Positions 1 through 8,558 are shown, numbered from the stretch's first letter. The stretch is 64,000 nucleotides of DNA from Saccharopolyspora indica (GCF_027853965.1 NZ_JAQGLB010000002.1:434001-498000); one strand, 5' to 3'. Numbers and translations: made by a program. Notes: generated from the sequence alone by a model not told the origin.

Positions 1-1
1 C

Positions 2-868
2 GCGGCGGCCGCCGCGGTCGGCCGCGAGCTGACCGCGCCCGATGTCGCCCAGTCGCTGGTGGTGACCCGCCTGGAGGGCGGCCGGACGCCGACGCCCGCG
101 GGCGAGGAGGTGCGCGAGTTCGCCAAGCACGGCACCACCATGGCGCTGCACCTCTCCGCCTCGCGCACCGCGCAGCTGGTGGAGGAGCTGCGCGCCGGCG
201 GCTACCCCGATGACACCCCGGTGCTGGTGGCCTACAAGGTCAGCTGGCCCGACGAGCTGCTGGTGCGCACCACGATCGGCGAGCTGGAGAAGACCGTCAA
301 GCAGCGCAAGCTCTGGCGGAACGCGCTGTTCGTCGTCGGCAAGAGCCTCGGCGGCTCCCGCGCGAACTCCTACCACTTCCGGCGCGCGGAACCGGTCGCC
401 CGGCGCCCGCTGCGCCCCAGCGCTCCGCGCCGCCGCAGCGCCGAGCCCGGTGCGGCGAAGCCGCGCGGCACCAACGGGGTCAAGGACTCCGACGTGGCCT
501 GGTGGGCGGTGCGCGACTGGCAGGAGAGCGCGCGCGGAGCGGCGCGGGTGGCCGCGACCCGCTCGGTGCCGCGGGTGGACGCGGCGCAGTCGCAGCTGTT
601 CGCCGAGGAGGCCGAGCCCGCGGAGGCCGCCGAACCGGCGGTGAGCGAGCAGCCCGTCGCCGTCGAGGCCGCGCCGAAGTCGCGGCGGACCTCCGCGGCG
701 AGCACCACGACGACCAGGGCCACCGCGAAGGCCACCCCGGCCAAGCGGACCGCGACCAAGACGGCGAAGACCACCGCGGCCAAGCGGACGAAGACCGCGA
801 CGGCGGCGAAGGCCAAGCCCGCCGCGAAGCGCAAGCCCGCGGCCGAGCCGGATGAGCAGGGCGAGTGA
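2..868 (+). CDS. CobM/CbiF-like precorrin-4 C11-methyltransferase with Lys/Ala-rich tail (5' truncated)
   Basis: The gene enters from the left edge in frame 2; the first visible codons read AAAAVGRELTAPDVAQ, a family-typical stretch. Visible residues 1 to about 130 match the C-terminal half of the SAM-dependent tetrapyrrole methylases that act at C11 of (cobalt-)precorrin-4, including PTPAGEEVREFAKHGTTMAL and the SWPDE segment. About 160 further residues follow that the family lacks: an Arg-rich linker, an acidic Ala/Glu stretch, then a tail dominated by K, A and T with repeated AAKRTKT-like units, resembling histone H1-like tails. A second, ordinary CobM lies at 25351-26094. The methylase assignment is firm; whether this copy uses precorrin-4 or the cobalt form cannot be told. 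A hairpin follows the stop. Confidence 0.85.
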   Translation, partial: AAAAAVGRELTAPDVAQSLVVTRLEGGRTPTPAGEEVREFAKHGTTMALHLSASRTAQLVEELRAGGYPDDTPVLVAYKVSWPDELLVRTTIGELEKTVKQRKLWRNALFVVGKSLGGSRANSYHFRRAEPVARRPLRPSAPRRRSAEPGAAKPRGTNGVKDSDVAWWAVRDWQESARGAARVAATRSVPRVDAAQSQLFAEEAEPAEAAEPAVSEQPVAVEAAPKSRRTSAASTTTTRATAKATPAKRTATKTAKTTAAKRTKTATAAKAKPAAKRKPAAEPDEQGE

Positions 869-875
869 CTCGATG

Positions 876-900
876 CGCCGCGTCCGAAGTGGACGCGGCG
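876..900 (+). terminator. hairpin after the CobM-like gene
   Basis: Perfect 10-bp stem (CGCCGCGTCC / GGACGCGGCG) with a 5-nt loop, 7 nt after the stop codon. There is no T tract, as is usual for GC-rich actinobacterial terminators. It may separate this gene from the CobL-like gene downstream. Confidence 0.6.
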
Positions 901-1023
901 TGTGCGCACCGGTTCCGGGAGCCGGAGGCAGCAGTATGGGAGCAGTTCAGCGAGGTGTGCGGCCGCCGGTCGCGCGTTCGGGGTGGAGCGCGCGGTCGCG
1001 GCTGCCGAGGTGAGGTGGGTGAC

Positions 1024-2226
1024 GTGGCAGTCACGGTGATCGGGATCGATGGCGGCGCCCTGCCCAAGGGCGCGGAGCAGGAGCTGGAGTCGGCTCGGCT
1101 GGTGGTCGGCGGCAAGCGGCACCTGGACGCGCATGCGCCCGAGCACGCGCGCAGGCTGGAGCTGGGCCCGCTGGAACCGGCGTTGAACGCGCTGTCCGCG
1201 CTCTCCGGCGATGAGCACGGCGTGGTGCTCGCCTCGGGTGATCCCGGTTTCTTCGGCGCGGTGCGCGCGCTGCGCGAGCGCGGCATCCGGTGCACCGTGC
1301 TGCCGTCGACCTCCAGCGTGCAGCAGCTGATGGCCCGCGTCGGCCGCTCCTGGGACGACGTGGTGGTGGTCAACGCAGGCGGCCAGGACCTCGGCCGCGC
1401 GATCAACGTCTGCCGCGCGCGCCCGGCCGTGGTGGTGCTGACGACCGCGCCGAAGGCCGGACCGGCGCAGATCGGCTCCGGGCTGACCGGCTGGCGGCGC
1501 ACCATGGTGGTCGCCGAGGACCTGGGCGGGCCGAACGAGTCGATCGTCACCCTGGACCCGGCGGAAGCGGCCAAGCGAACCTGGCGCGAGCCGAACATCG
1601 TGCTGTCGCTGGCCGACCTGGACGACGTGCCGCACCGCGGCTGGATCGCCGGTGGTGAGCCGGTGCCGCCCGCCACCGGCTGGGCGCTGGCCGAGGACGA
1701 GTTCTCGCACCGCGACGGGATGATCACCAGCGCCGAGGTGCGCGCGGTGGCGCTGGCCAAGCTCGCGCCGCGGCCGGGAACGCTGGTGTGGGACGTCGGC
1801 GCGGGTTCCGGCTCGGTGGCCGTGGAGTGCGCTCGGCTGGGCGCGGCGGCGATCGCGGTGGAGTCCGACGAGACGCAGGCGGTGCGGCTGATCACCAACG
1901 CGGCCGGGCACGGCGTGGACGTCCGGGTGGAGGAGGGCGAATCGCCGCAGGTGCTGCGGAACCTGCCCCGGCCGGACTCGATCTTCGTCGGATCCGGCGG
2001 CAGCGAGGTCGTCACGGCCTGCGCGCACGCCGGAGCGGCCCGCGTCGTGGTGGCGCTGACCGCGCTGGACCGGGTCGGAGCGACCCGCGACGCGCTGCGC
2101 TCGGCGGGCTACGAGGTCGAGGGCGTCCAGCTCTCCGCGGCCCGCCTCGCGGAACTCCCGGACGGGGCGTCCCGCCTGGAGGCGGCGAACCCGGTCGTCC
2201 TGATCTCCGGCTGCAAGAAGCAGTAG
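1024..2226 (+). CDS. CobL/CbiET-like precorrin-6Y C5,15-methyltransferase (divergent paralog)
   Basis: A 400-residue bifunctional protein of normal CobL length. The N-terminal half is a CbiE-type tetrapyrrole methylase with the ASGDPGFFG motif near residue 64. The C-terminal half is a CbiT-type Rossmann methyltransferase/decarboxylase with SAM-binding motif DVGAGSGSVAVE near residue 255. Known members methylate C5 and C15 and decarboxylate the C12 acetate of precorrin-6B or its cobalt analogue. The GTG start is preceded by GAGGTGAGG at the right distance; upstream in-frame codons have no such site. A much more canonical CobL is at 26091-27314, so this is a second, diverged copy. It sits with a CbiF-like gene and a CbiG-CobJ fusion, suggesting a separate methyltransferase set. 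Confidence 0.85.
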   Translation: MAVTVIGIDGGALPKGAEQELESARLVVGGKRHLDAHAPEHARRLELGPLEPALNALSALSGDEHGVVLASGDPGFFGAVRALRERGIRCTVLPSTSSVQQLMARVGRSWDDVVVVNAGGQDLGRAINVCRARPAVVVLTTAPKAGPAQIGSGLTGWRRTMVVAEDLGGPNESIVTLDPAEAAKRTWREPNIVLSLADLDDVPHRGWIAGGEPVPPATGWALAEDEFSHRDGMITSAEVRAVALAKLAPRPGTLVWDVGAGSGSVAVECARLGAAAIAVESDETQAVRLITNAAGHGVDVRVEEGESPQVLRNLPRPDSIFVGSGGSEVVTACAHAGAARVVVALTALDRVGATRDALRSAGYEVEGVQLSAARLAELPDGASRLEAANPVVLISGCKKQ

Positions 2227-2294
2227 CCGCCACCGCCGCTCACGACGGATGGGAACATGCGGGTGAGCGGTGTCGGCCAGGCAGGGGAGCAGCA

Positions 2295-4040
2295 GTGATC
2301 GGTCTGTTCGCGGTGACCGCGGCGGGACGGCGGGCCGCCGCCGAGCTCGCCGGGCGGCTGGGACCGGACGCGGTCGTCGCCGACGGGCCGATCGGCTCCG
2401 CCGCGCGGCGGCTCTGGGACCACCTCGACGCGGCGGTGTTCTTCCTGGACAGCGGGTCCGCCGTGCGGCTGGTCGCTCCGCTGCTGCGCGACGAGCGCAC
2501 CGATCCCGGCGTGGTCTGCGTCGACGACGAGCGGCGCTTCGCGATCGCGCTGGCGGGCACGCAGGCCGGTGGGGCCGACTCGCTCGCCGAGCAGGTGGCC
2601 GACGCGCTCGACTGCCAGCCGGTGGTCACCACGGCCACCGGCGGCGCGGGCACCACGCCGCTGGACGAGCTCGTCGAACAGCTCGACGCCACCGTGGACG
2701 GCGACCTGGTCGGCTGCGGTACGGCGGTGCTCGACGGGCTGCCGGTGCGCCTGGTCAACCCGCACGGCTTCCCGCTGCCCGCCCTGCCGCCGAACGTGTC
2801 CCCGGACGTCGAGCGACCGCTGTGCACGGTGGTGATCGACGACCGCAGGCCGACCGAGGTCGAGGAGCAGACGCTGCGGCTGATCCCGCGCACCCTGGTG
2901 GTGGGCGTCGGCTCCGCGCGCGGCATCTCGCGCACCGCGGTGACCGAGACCATCGCCCGCCTGGACAGCGAGCACGGCCTGGACCCGCGCGCGATCCGGG
3001 CGATCGCCAGCGTCGACCTCAAGGCCGAGGAGAGCGGCATCCTGGAAGCGGTGCAGGACCTCGGGTTCTGGCACTCCGCGGACGGCGGTGACGAGCTGTC
3101 GCTGCTGACCTACCCGGCCGAGGTGCTGGCGGCCGTGGAGGTGCCCAACCCGAGTCCCGCGGTGCGGACCGCGACCGGTACGCCCAGCGTGGCGGAGGCT
3201 TCGGCGCTGCACGCCGCCGCCGAGCTCGGCTTCGGCGCGCCGGTCGAGCTGGTCGCCCCCAAGATCAAGGGCGAGGGCGTGGCGGTGGCCGCCGCCCGGA
3301 TCCACCCCAGGGGCCGGCTGGCGCTGATCGGCATCGGGCCCGGCGCGGCCGACCTGCGCGTGCCGCGCGCCGACGTCGAACTGCGCCGCGCCTCGGTCGT
3401 GGTGGGCCTGGACCAGTACGTCGACCAGGTGCGGCACCTGCTGCGCCCGGGCACCGAGGTGCGGGCCACCGGGCTGGGCGAGGAGGAGGCCCGGGCCGTC
3501 GAAGCGGTCGAGCTGGCCCGCGAGGGCCGCGCGGTGGCGCTGATCGGTTCCGGCGACGCCGGGGTGCACGCGATGGCGAGCCCGGCCCTGGAGAAGGCGG
3601 ACGTCGACATCGAGGTCGTCGGGGTGCCGGGCGTGACCGCGGTGCTGGCGGCATCGGCCCTGCTCGGCGCGCCGCTGGGCCACGACCACGCGCTGATCGG
3701 CCTCTCCGACCTGCGCACGCCGTGGGCGGTCATCGAGCGCCGCGTGCGGGCGGCGGCCGAGGGCGATCTGGTGGTCTGCCTCTACAACCCGCGCTCCGAG
3801 CAGCTGGCCCGGGCCCTGGAGATCCTGGCCGAGCACCGCCCGGCGACGACCCCGGTCGGCGCGGTCCAGCGGGCGACCCGCACCGGCCAGCGGGTGTGGT
3901 GCGCCCCGATCAGCGAGTTCGACCCGGCGGAGGTGGACATGTCCACCACGGTCGTCGTGGGCTCCTCACAGTCCACAGTGGTCGGACACCGCATGGTCAC
4001 CCCGCGCGGCTACCGCTGGATGGCCACCGACACCCCCTGA
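2295..4040 (+). CDS. CbiG-CobJ fusion: cobalt-precorrin-5A hydrolase / precorrin-3B C17-methyltransferase
   Basis: Encodes 581 residues. Residues 1 to about 335 match CbiG: the N-terminal domain has SAVRLVAPLLRDERTDPGVV, and the CbiG_C/CobE domain has VVGVGSARGISRTAV and TGTPSVAEASAL. The remainder is a CobJ/CbiH C17-methyltransferase (LIGIGPGAADL; GSGDAGVHAMASP; VCLYNPRS). CbiG opens the delta-lactone in the anaerobic ring-contraction route and CbiH forms it, so the fusion joins consecutive steps. The usual GHxGGAN loop of CbiG reads GTQAGGAD here. The GTG start has AGGGGAG just upstream and lies 68 bp after the CobL-like gene, a likely operon. A CobJ domain also occurs in CobIJ at 21641-23254. 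Confidence 0.88.
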   Translation: MIGLFAVTAAGRRAAAELAGRLGPDAVVADGPIGSAARRLWDHLDAAVFFLDSGSAVRLVAPLLRDERTDPGVVCVDDERRFAIALAGTQAGGADSLAEQVADALDCQPVVTTATGGAGTTPLDELVEQLDATVDGDLVGCGTAVLDGLPVRLVNPHGFPLPALPPNVSPDVERPLCTVVIDDRRPTEVEEQTLRLIPRTLVVGVGSARGISRTAVTETIARLDSEHGLDPRAIRAIASVDLKAEESGILEAVQDLGFWHSADGGDELSLLTYPAEVLAAVEVPNPSPAVRTATGTPSVAEASALHAAAELGFGAPVELVAPKIKGEGVAVAAARIHPRGRLALIGIGPGAADLRVPRADVELRRASVVVGLDQYVDQVRHLLRPGTEVRATGLGEEEARAVEAVELAREGRAVALIGSGDAGVHAMASPALEKADVDIEVVGVPGVTAVLAASALLGAPLGHDHALIGLSDLRTPWAVIERRVRAAAEGDLVVCLYNPRSEQLARALEILAEHRPATTPVGAVQRATRTGQRVWCAPISEFDPAEVDMSTTVVVGSSQSTVVGHRMVTPRGYRWMATDTP

Positions 4041-4067
4041 CCTGGCGATTGCGGGTATCTGGACGAG

Positions 4068-4199
4068 ATGGTCCGTGTGTCCGAGGAAGCGGGACTTTAC
4101 GAGTTGCCGGCGGACTTGCGGATCGAGCGGTTGGCCGACCCGGAACAGGGAGGCTTCAGCGCTGATCGAATGGTGGTGAACCTCCGCGATTTCGGTTGA
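4068..4199 (+). CDS. possible small ORF, unknown
   Basis: A 43-codon frame opening with ATG GTC CGT GTG TCC and ending MVVNLRDFG. I do not recognise it. Its last codons and stop lie inside the left unit of the palindromic repeat at 4187-4263, so the present stop is supplied by the repeat. This could be a short peptide gene, a remnant truncated by the repeat, or chance. No good ribosome-binding site is visible. Confidence 0.18.
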   Translation: MVRVSEEAGLYELPADLRIERLADPEQGGFSADRMVVNLRDFG

Positions 4200-4263
4200 A
4201 ATTGGATTCTCGGCACCGCAGGATTCGTGGAGAACGCGGCAAATCCAATTTCAATTGAAATCG
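4187..4263. repeat. REPIN-like palindrome pair R1
   Basis: Two inverted 22-bp arms (4187-4208 and 4242-4263) differ at two positions. Each arm is itself a palindrome with a TTTC-N4-GAAA core: ATTTC-GGTT-GAAAT on the left and ATTTC-AATT-GAAAT on the right. The arms are 33 bp apart and could form one long hairpin or two small ones. The element lies 147 bp after the CbiG-CobJ stop. Confidence 0.8.
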
Positions 4264-4345
4264 CTGCACCGCTCAAGGGGGCCACCCGCCGCTTTGAACC
4301 CGAACCCAGCCCCCGCCTCGCCGCGCCGTTGATGGCTGGGTCTCC

Positions 4346-4382
4346 CCGGTATCACCGCTGAACCCTTCGGCGTTGATACCGG
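4346..4382. repeat. 12-bp inverted repeat
   Basis: CCGGTATCACCG and its near-complement (one mismatch) are separated by 13 bp. It could be a hairpin or an operator for the decarboxylase gene 308 bp downstream; nothing decides between these. Confidence 0.5.
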
Positions 4383-4689
4383 TCGAACGTCACGAGGTGC
4401 AGTGCGGCTGGGCACGGGGTCGGGTCGGGTTCGAAGCGGCGGGGGTTGCCTTGGGTGGAGGGCAGTTTTGCCTGAAATCGCCCCGCGCACGACGCAACCG
4501 CCCACCGCGATGCACCCAACCCAGCCCCGTGAGCCGCACACCACGGGCTCCGTCACTCCGCCAACCCCACCTCGGTGCCACCGCGCAGCGGGCGTTCGGT
4601 TCCGGGAGGACGCCCTGGCCCGACTGACGCCCGCTGGACCACTGGTCGCCGCCGAGTGTCGGTGGCAGGCTGGCGGGGTGAGCGGGCAC

Positions 4690-6117
4690 ATGTCTCCGGA
4701 GGAGTTCCGGGCCTTCGGCAAGCAGGTCGTGGACTGGGTCGCCGACTACTACTCCGGCGTCGAGTCGCATCCGGTCCGGTCGCAGGTGCGGCCGGGCGAG
4801 GTCCGGGCGCAGTTGCCCGCGCATCCTCCTGAGCAGGGCGAATCGTTCGACGCGGTGCTCCGGGATCTCGACGCCGTGCTGGTTCCCGGGGTGACGCACT
4901 GGCAGCACCCCAACTTCTTCGCCTACTTCCCGGCCAACGCCAGCGGTCCGTCGATCCTCGGTGATCTGCTCTCCAGCGGTCTGGGCGTGCAGGGCATGGT
5001 GTGGGCGACCAGCCCGGCCTGCACCGAGCTGGAGACCGTCGTGGTCGACTGGATGGCCGAGCTGCTCGGGCTGCCCGAGCACTTCCGGACCGACGCGGCC
5101 GGTGGTGGCGTCATCCAGGACTCCGCGTCGAGCGCCGTGCTGGTGGCCTGCCTGGCCGCGCTCCAGCGCTGCGGCGGCGACGTCGCGAAGCGGGGCATCA
5201 CGCGGCGGCACACCCTCTACGTCTCCGAGCACACCCACTCGTCTTTGGAGCGGGCAGCGCGCATGACCGGCATCGGGGCGGACAACGTCCGGGTCGTCGC
5301 CGTCGATCCGGAGACGCTCGGCATGGATCCGGCGCACCTGGACGCCCTGATCGCCGAAGACCTCGCCGCCGGCGCCGTGCCCACTATGGTGTGCGCGACC
5401 ATCGGCACCACTTCGACCACCGCGATCGACCCGGTCCGCGCCATCGGCGAGGTGTGCCGGGCGCGCGGGATCTGGCTGCACGTCGACGCGGCTTACGCGG
5501 GCGTCGCGGCGGTGTGCCCGGAACTGCGCTGGATCAACGACGGCGTCGCGGAGTTCGCCGATTCCTACTGCACCAACGCGCACAAGTGGTTGCTGACCAA
5601 CTTCGACTGCAGCCTGCTGTGGCTGGCCGACCGCGGGCCGCTGATCGACGCGCTGTCGATCCTGCCGGAGTACCTGCGCAATCCCGCCACGGCTTCCGGC
5701 GAGGTGATCGACTACCGCGACTGGCAGGTGCCGCTGGGGCGCCGCTTCCGGGCGCTGAAGCTGTGGTCAGTGCTGCGCTGGTACGGGGCCGCCGGGCTGC
5801 GCGAGCACATCCGCACCGGGGTGGGGCTCGCGCAGGAGTTCGCCGGCTGGGTGCGCGAGGACCCGCGCTTCGAGCTGCTGGAACCGCACCCGTTCGGGCT
5901 GGTGTGCTTCCGGCCGCGGTTCCCGGAGCTCTCCGCCGAGGAGGCGGGCGAACGCACGTACCGGCTCATGGAGTCGCTGAACGAATCCGGGGAGCTGTAC
6001 CTGACGCACACCAAAGTGGACGGTCGGACGGTGCTGCGGCTCGCGATCGGCGCGCTGCAGACCGAGCGCAGGCACGTGCTCGCCGCGTGGAAGCGCATTC
6101 AGGAGTCGGTCGGCTGA
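4690..6117 (+). CDS. group II pyridoxal-dependent (aromatic L-amino-acid) decarboxylase
   Basis: A 475-residue protein matching the DOPA/tryptophan decarboxylase family throughout. It has the N-terminal segment typical of the family (THWQHPNFFAYFPAN), the WMAELLGLP dimer-region motif, HVDAAYAGVA with the PLP-contacting Asp, and TNAHKW with the Schiff-base lysine near residue 299. It should decarboxylate an aromatic amino acid to an amine in the cytoplasm; the exact substrate is not readable from the sequence. The ATG start has GGGGTGAG upstream; a GTG 12 bp earlier is an alternative. It stands alone between the two cobalamin blocks and has no obvious metabolic partner nearby. Confidence 0.88.
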   Translation: MSPEEFRAFGKQVVDWVADYYSGVESHPVRSQVRPGEVRAQLPAHPPEQGESFDAVLRDLDAVLVPGVTHWQHPNFFAYFPANASGPSILGDLLSSGLGVQGMVWATSPACTELETVVVDWMAELLGLPEHFRTDAAGGGVIQDSASSAVLVACLAALQRCGGDVAKRGITRRHTLYVSEHTHSSLERAARMTGIGADNVRVVAVDPETLGMDPAHLDALIAEDLAAGAVPTMVCATIGTTSTTAIDPVRAIGEVCRARGIWLHVDAAYAGVAAVCPELRWINDGVAEFADSYCTNAHKWLLTNFDCSLLWLADRGPLIDALSILPEYLRNPATASGEVIDYRDWQVPLGRRFRALKLWSVLRWYGAAGLREHIRTGVGLAQEFAGWVREDPRFELLEPHPFGLVCFRPRFPELSAEEAGERTYRLMESLNESGELYLTHTKVDGRTVLRLAIGALQTERRHVLAAWKRIQESVG

Positions 6118-6627
6118 TCTGCCCGCCACCAGGGCGTACCCGATCAGCACGAGCAGGTGCGCGGGCCGCTCACCCGCTCCGGCGGCGTGCAGCGCCTGGA
6201 TCGCGGCGCCGGACGCGGTGAGGTGGAAACCCGGGATCAGCCCGGGCAGCAGCAAGATCGCGGCGAGCAGCGGGCGGTTCGCGCACAGCAATCCGACCGC
6301 CAGCACGGCGAGTGCGGACAGCGAACCCGCCACGAGCAGCGCGGACGCCTCCGCCGGAGTGGTGGCGCGGGCTGCGGCGAGCAGCACCACCGCGAGCGCT
6401 GCCAGCAGGTGCGCGGTGAACCGGGCGATCGGGTCGGGGCCCGGCCGCGCCGCGAGCGCGATGGCCGCGGTGGTCAGCGCGATGCCCGCGGCGAAGTCGC
6501 CGAGCACGGCCGGACCGCAGAGCGCGATCAGCGGGGTGCGGGCCAGGGCGGCCAGTTGTGCCCCGGTGCGCCGGAGCAGGTCGCTGGTGCGGAAGTCCGC
6601 CTGGTCCCGCGAGTTCGGGGAGGGCAT
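5767..6627 (-). CDS. putative membrane protein, reading into the antisense of the decarboxylase
   Basis: From ATG 6627 the minus strand encodes about 165 residues with four to five hydrophobic segments (for example AVLGDFAAGIALTTAAIALA and HLLAALAVVLLAAARAT), followed by about 120 polar Arg/Gln-rich residues. Those last 120 codons lie entirely antisense to the decarboxylase gene and look like antisense translation rather than protein. The hydrophobic part looks real and fills an otherwise empty region. I do not recognise the family. Either the gene lost its stop and now runs into its neighbour, or the overlap is tolerated. The true 3' end is uncertain. Confidence 0.4.
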   Translation of the reverse strand: MPSPNSRDQADFRTSDLLRRTGAQLAALARTPLIALCGPAVLGDFAAGIALTTAAIALAARPGPDPIARFTAHLLAALAVVLLAAARATTPAEASALLVAGSLSALAVLAVGLLCANRPLLAAILLLPGLIPGFHLTASGAAIQALHAAGAGERPAHLLVLIGYALVAGRSADRLLNALPRGEHVPALGLQRADREPQHRPTVHFGVRQVQLPGFVQRLHEPVRAFARLLGGELREPRPEAHQPERVRFQQLEARVLAHPAGELLREPHPGADVLAQPGGPVPAQH

Positions 6628-6758
6628 GGCGGTGACGTTAGGCTCGCACCGGACCCGGCGGAATGCGGTTGGCTGCCGGTGCGGGGTGGAGATAGCTCCA
6701 CCCCGGTTCGGCAACCAGCTGCAAGGTCAACGCCGTCGCCGCGGAAAAGAATCGGTGC

Positions 6759-8558
6759 ATGCGAATCAGAACTGCCGGGCGAGGCCTGGTGATCGCGCTG
6801 CTGGCGCTGCCGGGGCCGCTGCTGTTCACGGCCTACGCGTTGGCGCCGTTCGTGTCGATGCTGGGAATTCCGGCCCTGGGCGAGCGGATCGTGGCGTGGT
6901 GCCGGGCCGCCGTCGACCTGACCCGCCGGTTGTCCGGTGACTGGTGCGAGGCGCCGGTCGAATCGTCGTACCTCCCGGCGCCGTCCGAGCCGCAACCGGA
7001 CGCCGAGGGCTGGTACCGGCACGACCGGATGGTCTACCGGACGCCCCGCGTGCCCCGGTACCTGCGGCGGGTGGAGTGGGTGTCGGAGGACCCGGCGACC
7101 GGGCAGGACCTGAGCTGGCTGCTGCTCAACACGGTCGTCGGCCCGGTGCTGGGGCTGCTGTCGGTCATCGGCGGGCAGCCGGTGCTGCGGCTCTACGGGC
7201 GGTGGACGCGCTCGCGGCTGGGCCCGGTCGAGCCGACCGGGTGGCGGCTGTGGGTCCGCGGAGGGGTGCAGGCGCTCTGGCGGTTCGCGCTGCTCGTCCC
7301 GCTGGCGGTCCTGAACCTGATCTGCGGTGCGCTGGTGGCCGTCCTGTTCGTGCTCGCCCACGTGCTCGGGGTGCACCTGTGGTGGCCATGGTGCAACGTG
7401 CTCGCGCAGCGGCTGGCCGGGCTCGGTCGGCAGCTCGCCGGGAAGTGGTCGCAGACGCCGGTCGAGGAGCTGTACAAGCCGCTCGTCGAGCCGGTGCCCA
7501 CCGCCGACGGCCTCTACCGAGCTGGTCGTGAGCTGAAGTCCTCGCCGCGCGCCGCGCTGCGGCGTGCTCGCTACCGGCGTGCGATGACCGATCCGGCGAC
7601 CGGGCGGGATCTGCTGTGGCTGCTCGGCGACGGCCCGGTCACCGCGCTGCTGCTGGCGCCGGTCGCCGTGCTGAGCTGGATCTTCCTGTGGGGACTGTGG
7701 ATTCCGCTCTGGGTGCGGGTGGGCCGCTTCTTCGCGGAGTTCGGATCGCCGTGGGAGCAGGTGTGGGCACCGGCGAAGTGGCTCGCGGACGCGCCGCTGC
7801 TCGGGATGCCGCTGGGACTGCTGTCCGGTGCCGGTGTGCTGGCCCTCGCCCCGCTGCTGCTGCGCCTGCACGGCCGCTGGACGAAGTTGCTGCTCGCCCC
7901 GACCGAGAGCGCTGAGCTGGCGCAGCGGGTCCACCGGCTCGCCGAGACCCGCGCCGACGCGACCGAGGCCGAGGACGCCCAGCTGCGGCGCATCGAGCGC
8001 GACCTGCACGACGGCCCGCAGGCCCGGCTGGTCGCGCTCGGGCTGAAGCTCTCGGCCGCCGAGCAGCTGATGGACCACGACCCCGTGCGCGCCAAGGAGC
8101 TGCTGGGCGAGACCAAGGCGGATTCGGCCCTGGCGCTGGCCGAGCTCCGCTCGCTGGTCCGCGGCATCCGGCCGCCGGTGCTGACCGAGCGCGGGCTGGT
8201 CGACGCCGTCCGCGCGGTGGCGCTGGACCTGGTCGTGCCGATCGAGGTCGAGGCCGACGTGCCGGGCCGGTGCCCGTCGGCGATCGAGACCGCCGCCTAC
8301 TTCGCGACGCTCGAACTGATCACCAACGCGATCAAGCACAGCGGAGCGGGGTCCATCCGGGTCGAACTGGGCTACGCGGAGCCGGTGCTGCGGGTGGTGG
8401 TCACCGATGACGGCCGGGGCGGTGCCGCGCCGGAATCCGGTGGCGGGCTGACCGGAATCCTGCGCCGCATCGGTACGTTCGACGGGACCTTGCACCTGAG
8501 CAGCCCGCCCGGTGGACCGACCGCGGCGACGATGGAGATCCCGTGCGCGTTGTCCTAG
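6759..8558 (+). CDS. NarL-type sensor histidine kinase with duplicated membrane sensor
   Basis: A 599-residue membrane kinase. Residues 1 to about 380 carry several hydrophobic helices in two related halves: DPATGQDLSWLLL...YGRWTRSRLGPVE is echoed by DPATGRDLLWLLG...LHGRWTKLLLAPTE, so the sensor arose by internal duplication. The HisKA_3 dimerisation domain has ERDLHDGPQARL with the phospho-acceptor His near residue 417. The ATPase domain has TNAIKHS (N box) and DDGRGG (G box). It should phosphorylate the response regulator encoded next, whose start overlaps this gene by 16 bp. The signal is unknown. The duplicated sensor recalls actinobacterial kinases with paired sensor modules. Confidence 0.88.
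   Translation: MRIRTAGRGLVIALLALPGPLLFTAYALAPFVSMLGIPALGERIVAWCRAAVDLTRRLSGDWCEAPVESSYLPAPSEPQPDAEGWYRHDRMVYRTPRVPRYLRRVEWVSEDPATGQDLSWLLLNTVVGPVLGLLSVIGGQPVLRLYGRWTRSRLGPVEPTGWRLWVRGGVQALWRFALLVPLAVLNLICGALVAVLFVLAHVLGVHLWWPWCNVLAQRLAGLGRQLAGKWSQTPVEELYKPLVEPVPTADGLYRAGRELKSSPRAALRRARYRRAMTDPATGRDLLWLLGDGPVTALLLAPVAVLSWIFLWGLWIPLWVRVGRFFAEFGSPWEQVWAPAKWLADAPLLGMPLGLLSGAGVLALAPLLLRLHGRWTKLLLAPTESAELAQRVHRLAETRADATEAEDAQLRRIERDLHDGPQARLVALGLKLSAAEQLMDHDPVRAKELLGETKADSALALAELRSLVRGIRPPVLTERGLVDAVRAVALDLVVPIEVEADVPGRCPSAIETAAYFATLELITNAIKHSGAGSIRVELGYAEPVLRVVVTDDGRGGAAPESGGGLTGILRRIGTFDGTLHLSSPPGGPTAATMEIPCALS

Larger units (their letters stand above)
4041..4689. other. 649-bp intergenic region with palindromic repeats
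   Basis: No convincing gene apart from a possible 43-codon frame. The region holds a paired palindromic repeat at 4187-4263, a 12-bp inverted repeat at 4346-4382, and a lone 22-nt unit at 4461-4482 (GGCAGTTTTG...GAAATCGCC) that resembles a degenerate member of the same repeat class. The rest may contain the promoter of the downstream decarboxylase, but no clear -35/-10 pair was found. Confidence 0.6.

Noticed and set aside
4400..4480. tRNA-like GGTTCGAA element
   Set aside because: The T-loop-like string has no matching acceptor, D-arm or anticodon stem around it. No tRNA was found in the window.
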